Source: Xanthomarina sp. F1114
Lineage (GTDB): Bacteria > Bacteroidota > Bacteroidia > Flavobacteriales > Flavobacteriaceae
Length of the DNA stretch: 64,000 nucleotides
NCBI RefSeq assembly: GCF_026410255.1
Contig: NZ_JAPMLL010000007.1
Coordinates: 1 to 64,000, forward strand
Direction: 5' to 3'
Shown: in pieces, positions 55,995-64,000 of the stretch
Position numbering within the stretch: the stretch's first letter is position 1
How the letters are laid out: every line of letters begins with the position of its first letter
Position numbers and translations under genes: made by a program
Notes under the pieces: model-generated
Databases searched by the model: none
What the model was told of the DNA's origin: nothing
What the model saw: the letters and a program-made list of their open reading frames with translations, nothing else

Positions 55995-56002
55995 TAGGTT
56001 TG
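55995..56002 (+). promoter_or_regulatory. Predicted -7 element of fahA
   Basis: TAGGTTTG matches TAnnTTTG and lies 32 bp before ATG 56035. A TTA, not a TTG, stands at the expected upstream spot. Confidence 0.45.
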
Positions 56003-56034
56003 AATAGATTTTTAACATTATAAATAAACTCACA

Positions 56035-57333
56035 ATGGTTATGCCAATATCAGCTAACAATCCAGATAGAAGATCGTGGTTACACGTAGATAAAAATTCA
56101 GATTTTCCAATTCAAAACATTCCATTTGGCGTGTTTCTTACCCGAGACGATATTATTACAATAGGAACTCGAATAGGAGATACAGCTATCGATTTAGGAG
56201 CCTTACATCAATTGGGCTATTTTGATGGAATTCCGTTAACCGACGATATCTTTCTTCAAGATACCTTAAACGATTTTATTGCAGATGGAAGAAAAACATG
56301 GCGATTAGTTAGAAATAGAATTGCTGAAATTTTCGATGCAGAAAACGGCGAATTAAAAAACAACTTAAAACATAAGGAAATTGTTCTGTTTCGTTTAGAT
56401 GAAATTGAAATGCAATTACCGGTGCAAATTGGAGATTATACTGACTTTTACTCAAGTATAGAACATGCAACTAATGTGGGGACCATGTTTCGCGATCCAG
56501 AAAACGCTTTAATGCCAAACTGGCTACACATTCCTGTAGGATACCACGGAAGAAGTAGTTCTATTATTCCTTCGGGAATTCCGGTTCACAGACCACAAGG
56601 ACAAACCCTTCCTGCAGGAAGTGACACCCCTGTTTTTGGGCCTTCAAAATTAGTGGATTTTGAATTAGAAATGGCTTTTATTACTACAGATGCTAACGAT
56701 TTAGGAGAACCAATTCCAATTGAAGAGGCTGAAGAATATATTTTTGGACTTGTATTGTTCAACGATTGGTCTGCCAGAGATATCCAAAAATGGGAATATG
56801 TGCCTTTAGGACCCTTCTTAGCAAAAAGTTTTGCTTCGTCTATTTCTCCATGGATAGTAACTTTAGATGCTTTAGAGCCTTATCGTGTAGAAGGACCTAA
56901 GCCTTTAAAACCACAACTGCCATATTTACAATATAAAGGAAAGAAAAGCTACGATATTAACTTGGAAGTAGCCTTAAAGCCTAAGGCAGCAAAAGAGACG
57001 GTTATAAGTCATTCTAATTTTAAATATATGTATTGGAATATGGTGCAGCAGTTAACGCATCATACCGTTAATGGATGTCCAATTAATTCTGGTGATATGA
57101 TGGGTTCTGGAACTATTTCTGGTCCAACGCCAGATTCTTACGGATCTATGCTGGAATTATCATGGAGAGGAGAGAAGCCTATTAAACTTCAAGACGGTAC
57201 TGAACGTAAATTTGTAAACGATTACGATACGGTGATTATGAGAGGTCATTGCGAAAAAGATGGCACCAGAATAGGTTTTGGTGAAGTCTCTACCCAATTG
57301 CTTCCCATATTTAACCCGAAGAAAACTAAATAA
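56035..57333 (+). CDS. fahA: Fumarylacetoacetase
   Basis: A 432-residue enzyme hydrolysing fumarylacetoacetate, the last step of tyrosine breakdown. DYTDFYSSIEHATNVG holds the metal/catalytic D137 and H144. FELEMAF holds E210 and E212. NDWSARDIQKWEYVPLGPF holds the later aspartate. GTMFRDPENALMPNW is conserved. Length is as in the family. Two ATG codons (residues 1 and 3) are possible starts. hmgA is not adjacent. Confidence 0.95.
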   Translation: MVMPISANNPDRRSWLHVDKNSDFPIQNIPFGVFLTRDDIITIGTRIGDTAIDLGALHQLGYFDGIPLTDDIFLQDTLNDFIADGRKTWRLVRNRIAEIFDAENGELKNNLKHKEIVLFRLDEIEMQLPVQIGDYTDFYSSIEHATNVGTMFRDPENALMPNWLHIPVGYHGRSSSIIPSGIPVHRPQGQTLPAGSDTPVFGPSKLVDFELEMAFITTDANDLGEPIPIEEAEEYIFGLVLFNDWSARDIQKWEYVPLGPFLAKSFASSISPWIVTLDALEPYRVEGPKPLKPQLPYLQYKGKKSYDINLEVALKPKAAKETVISHSNFKYMYWNMVQQLTHHTVNGCPINSGDMMGSGTISGPTPDSYGSMLELSWRGEKPIKLQDGTERKFVNDYDTVIMRGHCEKDGTRIGFGEVSTQLLPIFNPKKTK

Positions 57334-57338
57334 AGATG

Positions 57339-57364
57339 AAGCGACCAACTGGTCGCTTTTTTTT
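57339..57364 (+). terminator. Rho-independent terminator after fahA
   Basis: AAGCGACC, loop AACT, GGTCGCTT then six T. It starts five bases after the fahA stop and ends before the next gene's start at 57426, so that gene has its own promoter or depends on readthrough. Confidence 0.9.
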
Positions 57365-57425
57365 ATCACAGGAAGGGACCATTCAGAACGTAAGCGAAGA
57401 ATCAATTCCATTAAATAATTTTAGA

Positions 57426-58643
57426 ATGAAAGTATATAGCCTACTTGTTGCACTTGTTATTTTGGTTTCTTGTAAATCTGAAAACGAACAGAACAAAACT
57501 TTAAAAACAGGAACCTACAAAGCGCTGTTGGAAGTAAACGACAGTATCGACATGCCTTTTATTTTTGAAGTTATAACCAAAAATGAAATCCAAATCTTTA
57601 ATGCAGAAGAAGTTATTAAAGTGGATGAAATAAAATATAAAAACGATTCTGTTTTTATAAGTCCTCCAGTTTTTGAGGGTTATATAGCTGCAAAAATTTC
57701 AGAAACGGGTTTAGAAGGAAGTTATAATAAAGACGATTTAAACCGAAGTGTTCCTTTTAGAGCTATTTATGGAGAAACGCAACGTTTTGAGGTTACAAAT
57801 AAACCAGAAACAGATGTCTCTGGAAATTGGGAAACTACCTTTAGTCCTAACTCAGAAACCGATAAGTATATTGCAAAAGGCATCTTTAAACAAGAAAAAA
57901 ATAAAGTAACTGGAACCTTTAGAACAGCAACTGGAGACTATAGGTATTTAGAGGGGATTGTAGAAGACAATCAATTAAAGCTCTCAACTTTCGATGGAGC
58001 TCATGCGTATTTGTTTCTTGCAACGGTTACAGACAGTACAATGCAAGGCATGTTCTACTCTGGAAACCACTATAAAGAGCCTTTTACGGCAAAACGTAAC
58101 GATGCATTCGAATTACCTGATGCTAATAATTTAACCTATTTAAAAGAAGGCTTTGAGCAAGTGGCTTTCTCTTTTCCGGATGAAAACGGGAGTCTGGTTT
58201 CTTTGGAAGACGCACGTTTTAAAAATAAAGTAGTCTTGGTTCAAATTATGGGAACCTGGTGTCCAAATTGTTTGGATGAAAGTAAATACTTTACAGAATT
58301 TTACAAAAACAACAGAGACAAAGATTTTGAAATTATAGGCTTGGCATTTGAATATACAGATACCGAAGAAAAGGCTTTTGCAAACATAAAAAGATTAAAA
58401 AACCGATTAAATATTGATTACCCAATCTTATTGGCTCAATATGGAAGTTCTAGTAAAGTATCTGCCCAAGAAAAATTACCTATGTTAAATCAGGTGTTGA
58501 GTTACCCGACCACCATTTTTATTGATAAAACTGGAAAGGTTCGTAAAATACATACAGGGTTTAATGGACCAGCTACTGGCGAAAAATATACAGAATTCAC
58601 AAAGGAATTTGAAAACTTTGTAGAGCAGTTATTACAAGAGTAA
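57426..58643 (+). CDS. TlpA-type thiol-disulfide lipoprotein
   Basis: A 405-residue lipoprotein (lipobox VILVSC, cysteine 16). The first two-thirds is a DUF4369-like beta domain. The C-terminal TlpA/thioredoxin domain starts FSFPDENGSLVSLED and has the active site W278-C279-P-N-C282 in MGTWCPNC. A later YPTTIFIDKTGKV is the cis-proline loop. It should reduce or shuttle disulfides in the periplasm. The start is ATG 57426, because the frame further upstream runs through the fahA terminator. Confidence 0.9.
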   Translation: MKVYSLLVALVILVSCKSENEQNKTLKTGTYKALLEVNDSIDMPFIFEVITKNEIQIFNAEEVIKVDEIKYKNDSVFISPPVFEGYIAAKISETGLEGSYNKDDLNRSVPFRAIYGETQRFEVTNKPETDVSGNWETTFSPNSETDKYIAKGIFKQEKNKVTGTFRTATGDYRYLEGIVEDNQLKLSTFDGAHAYLFLATVTDSTMQGMFYSGNHYKEPFTAKRNDAFELPDANNLTYLKEGFEQVAFSFPDENGSLVSLEDARFKNKVVLVQIMGTWCPNCLDESKYFTEFYKNNRDKDFEIIGLAFEYTDTEEKAFANIKRLKNRLNIDYPILLAQYGSSSKVSAQEKLPMLNQVLSYPTTIFIDKTGKVRKIHTGFNGPATGEKYTEFTKEFENFVEQLLQE

Positions 58644-58732
58644 GACTTTAAGCAACCTAATATTCTTTAAATAAGCTTTTGAATTAATTAGAAGCAATCT
58701 TGTCAAAATTTAGAAACTAAACAGCAATGCAT

Positions 58733-59491
58733 TTATTTTTTTGTGGTGTTTGTTAGCTCTTTGTATGTTTTTTCATTTCTATTAATGGTCTTCTTATTTC
58801 TTTTTTGGTCGATAAATGCAATAACTTCATTAATTATTTTATCAGTGATTTCTTGCTTAGCTGACTTTTTATTGTCGTAAATTAAAAACTCATCTTTTAT
58901 AGTAAATGTACTAGAAATAAACCCTCTCACCATATGTGCATAATAATTATGAAAAATTAATACCTCATCCTCATCATTTTTTAGCTGGATTGTGTAGAGA
59001 TTTGTTTCCTTTGCAGCACTGGGAAGATTAATGTTTAATATGCCAGATTTCGGTTTGTTAATATTGATGGAAACCGTATTTTCTGTTGAATTAAACTTAG
59101 GAAATTCAATATTATTAACAACTATGTTTTCAAATTCTCCATTATATGGCTTTTGGTAAGTTAATATAATGCTATCGCTCTTTATGTTGTTTGTTGTGCC
59201 ATAAACATTGAATTCTTGCATCAGTTTTTTATCTGGTTGAAAAGTTAATAAACCATCTTTTTCAATATTATATTCTCCATAAATTTTCAAGTCTATATTC
59301 CCAAAAGACGCGTAGTAAAAGAATGTTTTGTTTTCTAAAAGATAAATTCCTGAGGCAACTTCAAAACTTGGTAAGTTGTAATATCCTTGTGTCTCTTTGT
59401 ATTCATTTTGAGCCAAAGCCGTGGTGGTAAATAAAACAATACAGATTAAGATATATTCAGACTTAAGTTTCACTCTTTTTATTCTTCCCAT
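58733..59491 (-). CDS. Secreted protein, unknown function
   Basis: A 252-residue protein with a positively charged N-terminus and hydrophobic segment (about residues 12-27, ILICIVLFTTTALAQ) as signal peptide. The rest is beta-rich, with FFYYASFGNIDLKIYGEY and a central NINKPKSGILNINLPS. The last 50 residues are rich in K, N and T. No family is recognised. It lies 25 bp from the EamA gene upstream, so co-transcription is likely. Confidence 0.65.
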   Translation of the reverse strand: MGRIKRVKLKSEYILICIVLFTTTALAQNEYKETQGYYNLPSFEVASGIYLLENKTFFYYASFGNIDLKIYGEYNIEKDGLLTFQPDKKLMQEFNVYGTTNNIKSDSIILTYQKPYNGEFENIVVNNIEFPKFNSTENTVSININKPKSGILNINLPSAAKETNLYTIQLKNDEDEVLIFHNYYAHMVRGFISSTFTIKDEFLIYDNKKSAKQEITDKIINEVIAFIDQKRNKKTINRNEKTYKELTNTTKK

Positions 59492-59515
59492 AATTCAGTT
59501 AATATTATTAGTTAT

Positions 59516-60433
59516 TTAAAGCTTCTTTCTGTTAGACATTTGTGTCATAAACACGCCTAAGATTACTAAAATCCCACCAATTATTTGATAATGATGTAGT
59601 GTTTCACCTAGAAATACTACACCTCCTAATATTGTGATTATTGGACTTAAATTATTGAATACGGCAATTTGAGAAGCAGGAATTTTGCTTAAGGCAAAAT
59701 TTGTTAAAAAAGAGGTTACTACGGAGGATAATACTCCTAAGTATAACACAGTCCAAAGAAACTCCTTTTGTTTTAATGGTCTATAAAAATCGTTTATTGT
59801 GCCGGTTTGAAAATGATCGATAATACTCCAGGTATTAAAAGCTATAAATGCTAAAAGTGTCATCCATACCGTAATTTCTAAAGTAGAAAACTCCAAACTA
59901 ATTTTTTTACCTAAAGTGTAATAAACTACAACAGAAAAAACTGATAATAGTAGTAGGACAACTCCTTTAAACGAACCGCTTTCAGAAAGACTGCCCGTAC
60001 GGTAAATAATGTAGGCAATACCTGCAACGGATAATGTAATTCCTAGTTTTTGTATAAGAGTTGTTTTTTCCTTTAGAAAAACACCAGCAACAACTAAGGT
60101 GATTATTGGTACTGTTGCGAAAATAATGCCTGCTTCGCTTGCTGTGCTGTATTCCATACCGAAAGTCTGGAATGCAAAAAATAATAAGGGATAAAACAAG
60201 GAAAGTAACAGTAACGATTTTACTTTAGACCAACTAAAAGGAGATAATTTTATAAAACCAAAAACCCATAAAACACCAATTGAAAGCGCTCCAGCTGTAA
60301 AACGATGTGCTAATAAGTCCATAGGACTAGCATATCTTAGTCCTATTTTGACAAAAATGAATGACAAACCTATTATGGCTGTCATGAAAATTAAGCCAAT
60401 ATAGGCTAGCTTTTGTTCAGAAATATTTGACAT
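59516..60433 (-). CDS. EamA-type (DMT) transporter
   Basis: A 305-residue ten-helix transporter of the drug/metabolite superfamily, with two EamA halves: LIFMTAIIGLSFIFVKIGLR at the start, EAGIIFATVPIITLVVAGVF ending the first half, then LITV-type second-half helices and FNNLSPIITILGGVVFLGE near the end. It moves amino acids, nucleosides or related solutes; the solute is unknown. ATG 60431-60433 (MSNISEQKLAYIG) is used because the 26 codons before it are not hydrophobic and not family-like. Confidence 0.88.
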   Translation of the reverse strand: MSNISEQKLAYIGLIFMTAIIGLSFIFVKIGLRYASPMDLLAHRFTAGALSIGVLWVFGFIKLSPFSWSKVKSLLLLSLFYPLLFFAFQTFGMEYSTASEAGIIFATVPIITLVVAGVFLKEKTTLIQKLGITLSVAGIAYIIYRTGSLSESGSFKGVVLLLLSVFSVVVYYTLGKKISLEFSTLEITVWMTLLAFIAFNTWSIIDHFQTGTINDFYRPLKQKEFLWTVLYLGVLSSVVTSFLTNFALSKIPASQIAVFNNLSPIITILGGVVFLGETLHHYQIIGGILVILGVFMTQMSNRKKL

Positions 60434-60660
60434 AAACTTTGTTTTCTGGGGATAGGTTTTGCTCTTGTGTACCTCTTTTTTATAGATGATGCCTAAATAC
60501 GGACAACTCATTATATAATATCAAATATAGTTAATAAGTGCATAGAACAGCGTTGTGTGGCTTTTATATTTGAATAAGTTTCAGTGTTTGCTTATAGGTT
60601 TCTAGAAGCATTTTAGCACAGTCAGCTCGAATATTTTCTTAAGAAATTTTTTAATTTTAT

Positions 60661-63396
60661 TTGTTTTCCCAACTCCGTAATTTTTTAAATATAAAACATG
60701 GTGGCAAATTGCTTATATTCCAAATTAACAATAGATTTGACTTTCATAAACTTTTTTCTTTGCCTAAAAATCTTTTTATAGACCTGCAGTTCGTATTTCC
60801 TTGGAGAACCTATCAAGAGAATTTTTTAAATAATTTCTCTGCTCATATCTCGGACAACCACTTTCATGTTATTGCGCCTCCCGGATCGGGAAAAACAGTA
60901 TTAGGATTAGAAATAGTAAAAAGAATTGGAAAAAAAACGTTAATACTCGCACCCAACTTAACCATAAGAAACCAATGGGAAGATAGATTACAAAACTTTT
61001 TTGTAAAAGGGGAAATTTTTAAACCGGTTTCATTTGATATTAGAGCATTATCCGATATCAACTTTTCAACCTATCAATCATTACATAGCTTTTATAAGTC
61101 TTTTGAGGATAAAGCCGAGTATTTTAAATACTTTAAAGATCATGACATAGAAACTATTGTGTTAGACGAAGCCCATCATTTAAAAAACACCTGGTGGACT
61201 TGTCTTTACGAACTTAAATCGAGCTCTTTGTACACTATGGTAGCTCTAACAGCAACACCTCCTTACGATAGTGGGTCTGCAGAAATTAGTAAATACTTCC
61301 AATTGTGTGGAGAAATAGACGATGAAATTGCAACTCCAGATTTGGTGAAAGAAGGAAATCTGTGTCCACATCAAGACTTTGTGTATTTGTCTAAACCTAG
61401 TGACTTAGAAATTAATTACATATTTAATTTTAGACAGAAAATAGTTCGTTTTATTAACGATTTGAAAACGGATCAAGAGTTTAAGCTGTTTTTAAAGAGG
61501 CATCGCTTTTACAGAAATACCACAGGAGTTATTGATGAAATTTATAGTAATCCGGAATTCTTTTCTGCCATAATTATTTTTTTAAAAACCAGTGGCGAAG
61601 AAATTCCATTTGAAAAACTGGCTGTTTTAGGTTTTGAAAAAAAAGATAAAATTGAAATCCCTCCGTTAACTAACAATTGGGTTGAGTTATTATTACAGAA
61701 CATAATTGACGATAAGCTTAATTTACTTGATTACGAAGATAAGCTTCCTGATTTAGAAAAAACACTTCGGAAATTAAACGTTTTAGATACACATAAAGTC
61801 AATCTTATCGGAAATAACCGTATTTACAAATCGTTGTTTAGCAGTCCGAGTAAATTACGAAGTATTGTAAAAATCATTGCTCATGAGTCTCATAATCTTG
61901 GAAATCAGTTGCAAAGTGTAATACTTACAGATTATATACGGAAGGAGTTTTTAAATTCAGCTGAAAACGCAATAAAGAATATAAACAAACTAGGGGTTGT
62001 TCCTATTTTTCAAAACCTGCGCATTTCTATAGAAGATAAAAAAATGCTTGCAGTTCTTTCCGGAAGCTTAGTTATTATTCATGCAGCTTTATTAGCCGAT
62101 TTCTATTTCTATGAAAAAGAAAAGGATTACAAAATAACACCCCTTGAATGTGATGGAGAATACGTTATTGTTGAAGAAAAAACAAACTCAAAAAAAAGTT
62201 TAGTTGGCGCTATAACGAGGTTGTTTGAGTCAGGAAAATTAAAAATTTTAGTCGGTACAAAATCTTTACTAGGCGAAGGTTGGGATGCGCCAGCAATAAA
62301 CACTTTAATTTTAGCATCTTTTGTGGGCTCGTTTGTTACTTCAAATCAAATGAGAGGGAGGGCCATTAGATCGCAAATTGGAAATCCATCAAAAACCGGC
62401 AATATATGGCATTTAGCATGTGTTGATCCAACTACAGATAATGGAGGTAGAGATTTAGAGATACTTAAACGTAGATTTGATGCCTTTTTAGGAATATCAA
62501 ATACAGAAGAGAACTATATTTCTAATGGGTTTGAGCGCTTGGGAATCCCCGAAACCATAAAGCTTGAAGATGTAGATATTATAAATAGACAAACCTTAGT
62601 GGACTCAAGCAAAAGAAGTATTATTTCTAATAAATGGGAAAAAGCCATTTTTCAAGGCAGTCAATTGGGGAGAGAAGTAAATTATCATTTTCAAGGAAAG
62701 AAGCCTTATCCCATTCAAAAGAAAATCTATTATAACGATGCTGTAAAGTACACAATGGTTGAGCTCACCATTACGCTGTTGGTTTTTTTACCCGAATTCT
62801 TTGTAAAAAACTTCAATATATTATTCAGCAAAGGAATTATTTATTTTATGTACTCTCTACTAGGGTTTTTAGGGCTAAACTTTGGTGTAAAAGCGTATAA
62901 AGCCATTCAGCTGTATTTGCGTTATGGTATGATACATAAGGATATTGAAAAAATGGCACATGCCATTCTCGATACTTTATTAGAATTACAGCATATAACT
63001 TCAGATAAATCCCAAATAAAAATAGAAACAGAACTTTTAGAACGTGGCGATGTTATTTGTTCCATTAAAGGAGCTAATCAGATTGAAAGTAAGCTTTTTA
63101 TTAATGCTTTAGAAGAGTTATTGCAGCCAATTGGAAATCCACGTTATATTATAGTAAAAGACATTTGGTATCGGAAGAAATTAGATATTCAAAATTATTT
63201 TCCAGTACCTAAACTGTTTGGTGATAACAAAGAAAGAAGCGATGTTTTTCTAAAGCATTGGAAAAACTATATGGGTAAATCAAAAATGTTTTATACAAGG
63301 CATTTAGAAGGAAGAAAAATTTTAGTAAAAGCCAGGTTATTTCATATTAGTGGAGCCAAAGAAGAAGTTACTAAAAAGTCAATTATCTGGAAGTAA
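60661..63396 (+). CDS. Large SF2 DEAD/DEAH helicase with a membrane hairpin
   Basis: A 911-residue helicase family protein. Motifs: P-loop APPGSGKT (72-79), DEAH (169-172) in IVLDEAHHL, ALTATPP at about 203-209, and in the second RecA domain GTKSLLGEGWDAP and MRGRAIRSQIG (about 560-570). A pair of hydrophobic segments lies near residues 698-722 and 725-746 (TITLLVFLPEFFVK, IIYFMYSLLGFLGLNFGV), unusual for an SF2 helicase. The C-terminus (750-911) is not recognised. The only start I can find after the in-frame stop is TTG 60661. DNA or RNA remodelling at the membrane is inference. recG lies convergent to it. Confidence 0.8.
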   Translation: MFSQLRNFLNIKHGGKLLIFQINNRFDFHKLFSLPKNLFIDLQFVFPWRTYQENFLNNFSAHISDNHFHVIAPPGSGKTVLGLEIVKRIGKKTLILAPNLTIRNQWEDRLQNFFVKGEIFKPVSFDIRALSDINFSTYQSLHSFYKSFEDKAEYFKYFKDHDIETIVLDEAHHLKNTWWTCLYELKSSSLYTMVALTATPPYDSGSAEISKYFQLCGEIDDEIATPDLVKEGNLCPHQDFVYLSKPSDLEINYIFNFRQKIVRFINDLKTDQEFKLFLKRHRFYRNTTGVIDEIYSNPEFFSAIIIFLKTSGEEIPFEKLAVLGFEKKDKIEIPPLTNNWVELLLQNIIDDKLNLLDYEDKLPDLEKTLRKLNVLDTHKVNLIGNNRIYKSLFSSPSKLRSIVKIIAHESHNLGNQLQSVILTDYIRKEFLNSAENAIKNINKLGVVPIFQNLRISIEDKKMLAVLSGSLVIIHAALLADFYFYEKEKDYKITPLECDGEYVIVEEKTNSKKSLVGAITRLFESGKLKILVGTKSLLGEGWDAPAINTLILASFVGSFVTSNQMRGRAIRSQIGNPSKTGNIWHLACVDPTTDNGGRDLEILKRRFDAFLGISNTEENYISNGFERLGIPETIKLEDVDIINRQTLVDSSKRSIISNKWEKAIFQGSQLGREVNYHFQGKKPYPIQKKIYYNDAVKYTMVELTITLLVFLPEFFVKNFNILFSKGIIYFMYSLLGFLGLNFGVKAYKAIQLYLRYGMIHKDIEKMAHAILDTLLELQHITSDKSQIKIETELLERGDVICSIKGANQIESKLFINALEELLQPIGNPRYIIVKDIWYRKKLDIQNYFPVPKLFGDNKERSDVFLKHWKNYMGKSKMFYTRHLEGRKILVKARLFHISGAKEEVTKKSIIWK

Positions 63397-63467
63397 TTGA
63401 ATGGTGAATAGTTATGTAAAAAATTAGATGATTGTGAAAGTCTTATAACAACTTACAATACTGAGCA

Positions 63468-64000
63468 CTAGCTTATATAATTCCAAATGTTTTTATACTT
63501 TCCAAGCTGTTTATAGGTGTATAAGATGGTTTTATTTTCTGGAGAAACTAACCTGGGATCCTTTTGAAGCACTTTTTTCGCATAATATCTAGCAGACTGA
63601 AGAATGTCTTTGTCTTTGAGTAAATCGGCTATCTTTAGGTTTAAAACACCACTTTGCTGGGTTCCCATAATGTCTCCTGGACCACGAAGGTTTAAATCTA
63701 CTTCAGCAATTTCAAAACCATCGTTAGTTCTACACATAGTTTCAATGCGTTTTTTGCTATTACTGCTTAATTTATGGCTAGTCATAAGAATACAGTAGCT
63801 TTGCTCGGCACCACGTCCAACGCGACCACGCAATTGATGTAACTGAGATAAACCAAAACGTTCGGCACTTTCTATAATCATAACTGAAGCATTTGGAACG
63901 TTTACCCCAACTTCAATAACGGTTGTGGCAACCATAATATTAGTTTCGCCTTTAATAAAGCGTTGCATTTCGTAATCCTTATCTGCTGGTTTCATTTTTC
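63468..64000 (-). CDS. recG: ATP-dependent DNA helicase RecG, 3' part
   Basis: The last 177 codons or so of RecG; the start lies beyond the window edge. ATTVIEVGVNVPNASVMIIE and ERFGLSQLHQLRGRVGRG (motifs V and VI of the second RecA domain) are diagnostic. LNLRGPGDIMGTQQSG and a C-terminal region typical of RecG follow. RecG remodels stalled replication forks and Holliday junctions. The frame continues without a stop up to 64000. Confidence 0.93.
   Translation of the reverse strand, partial: KMKPADKDYEMQRFIKGETNIMVATTVIEVGVNVPNASVMIIESAERFGLSQLHQLRGRVGRGAEQSYCILMTSHKLSSNSKKRIETMCRTNDGFEIAEVDLNLRGPGDIMGTQQSGVLNLKIADLLKDKDILQSARYYAKKVLQKDPRLVSPENKTILYTYKQLGKYKNIWNYIS

Noticed and set aside
60661-63396. 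Defence island built on the large helicase
   Set aside because: Neighbours are recG, an EamA transporter and a secreted protein; no nuclease, methylase or toxin genes lie nearby.

Overview
The window is an AT-rich chromosome segment from a member of the Bacteroidota, most likely a marine-type Flavobacteriaceae. The signs are: sorting domains of the type IX secretion system (T9SS, types A and B), a TonB-dependent receptor with an N-terminal carboxypeptidase-regulatory domain, promoters of the form TTG-N(18-23)-TAnnTTTG, few Shine-Dalgarno sites, a YtxJ bacillithiol-type redox protein, and the zapA / 6S-like RNA / rny order. Nearly all of it is ordinary housekeeping DNA. I see no prophage, insertion sequence, CRISPR array, tRNA or rRNA.

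Layout. 1-99 is the end of an 11-bp tandem array. 135-1467 (minus) is a cluster of four small membrane proteins (DUF2752, CD225-like, CCC-motif, DUF2752). 1515-4749 (minus) is a secreted/surface group: a T9SS type A protein, a decayed tail-fibre-type C-terminus, a small secreted protein and a GIGTTTP-type protein. 4852-8529 holds an Smr-domain protein, a calcium-binding-repeat lipoprotein and a cysteine desulfurase. 9433-13593 holds a TonB receptor and an M23 peptidase. 13769-16175 (plus) is a coiled-coil protein, zapA, a 6S-like RNA and RNase Y. 16316-20132 holds a PAS histidine kinase, xerD and two outer-membrane barrel proteins. 20256-29546 is a long minus-strand run: miaA, a potassium channel, a broken transglutaminase-like gene, an exonuclease/GIY-YIG fusion, a YggS-type PLP protein, a DUF1015 protein, 3-hydroxybutyryl-CoA dehydrogenase and a Gfo/Idh oxidoreductase. 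29686-38545 holds pcm, smpB, deoD-deoC, a frameshifted small gene, clpB and ytxJ. 38753-45824 holds pheT, a cold-shock protein, an ABC-F ATPase, a thioredoxin-fold lipoprotein and a transaldolase-like aldolase. 45953-64000 holds a 1306-residue T9SS type B protein, an SDR enzyme, the SRP RNA (ffs), a glutamine cyclotransferase, a thioesterase, a large lipoprotein, glyA, fahA, a TlpA-type lipoprotein, an EamA transporter, a large SF2 helicase and the 3' part of recG.

The most notable observations are local: (1) the exonuclease/GIY-YIG gene seems to start at ATT (25470-25472), because the reading frame is intact and family-like upstream of the first ATG but has no ATG/GTG/TTG there; (2) the next gene, overlapping it by 4 bp, has one TAA at codon 19 in an otherwise intact 647-codon frame; (3) a small gene at 34567-34948 is shifted by one base in a run of seven A; (4) a 6S-like RNA lies between zapA and rny; (5) the glyA leader holds a 13-bp hairpin; (6) the 11-bp array is open in all three plus-strand frames and gives the same cyclic 11-residue peptide. 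I found no convincing new multi-gene system. The unusual items are single-gene or RNA-level.
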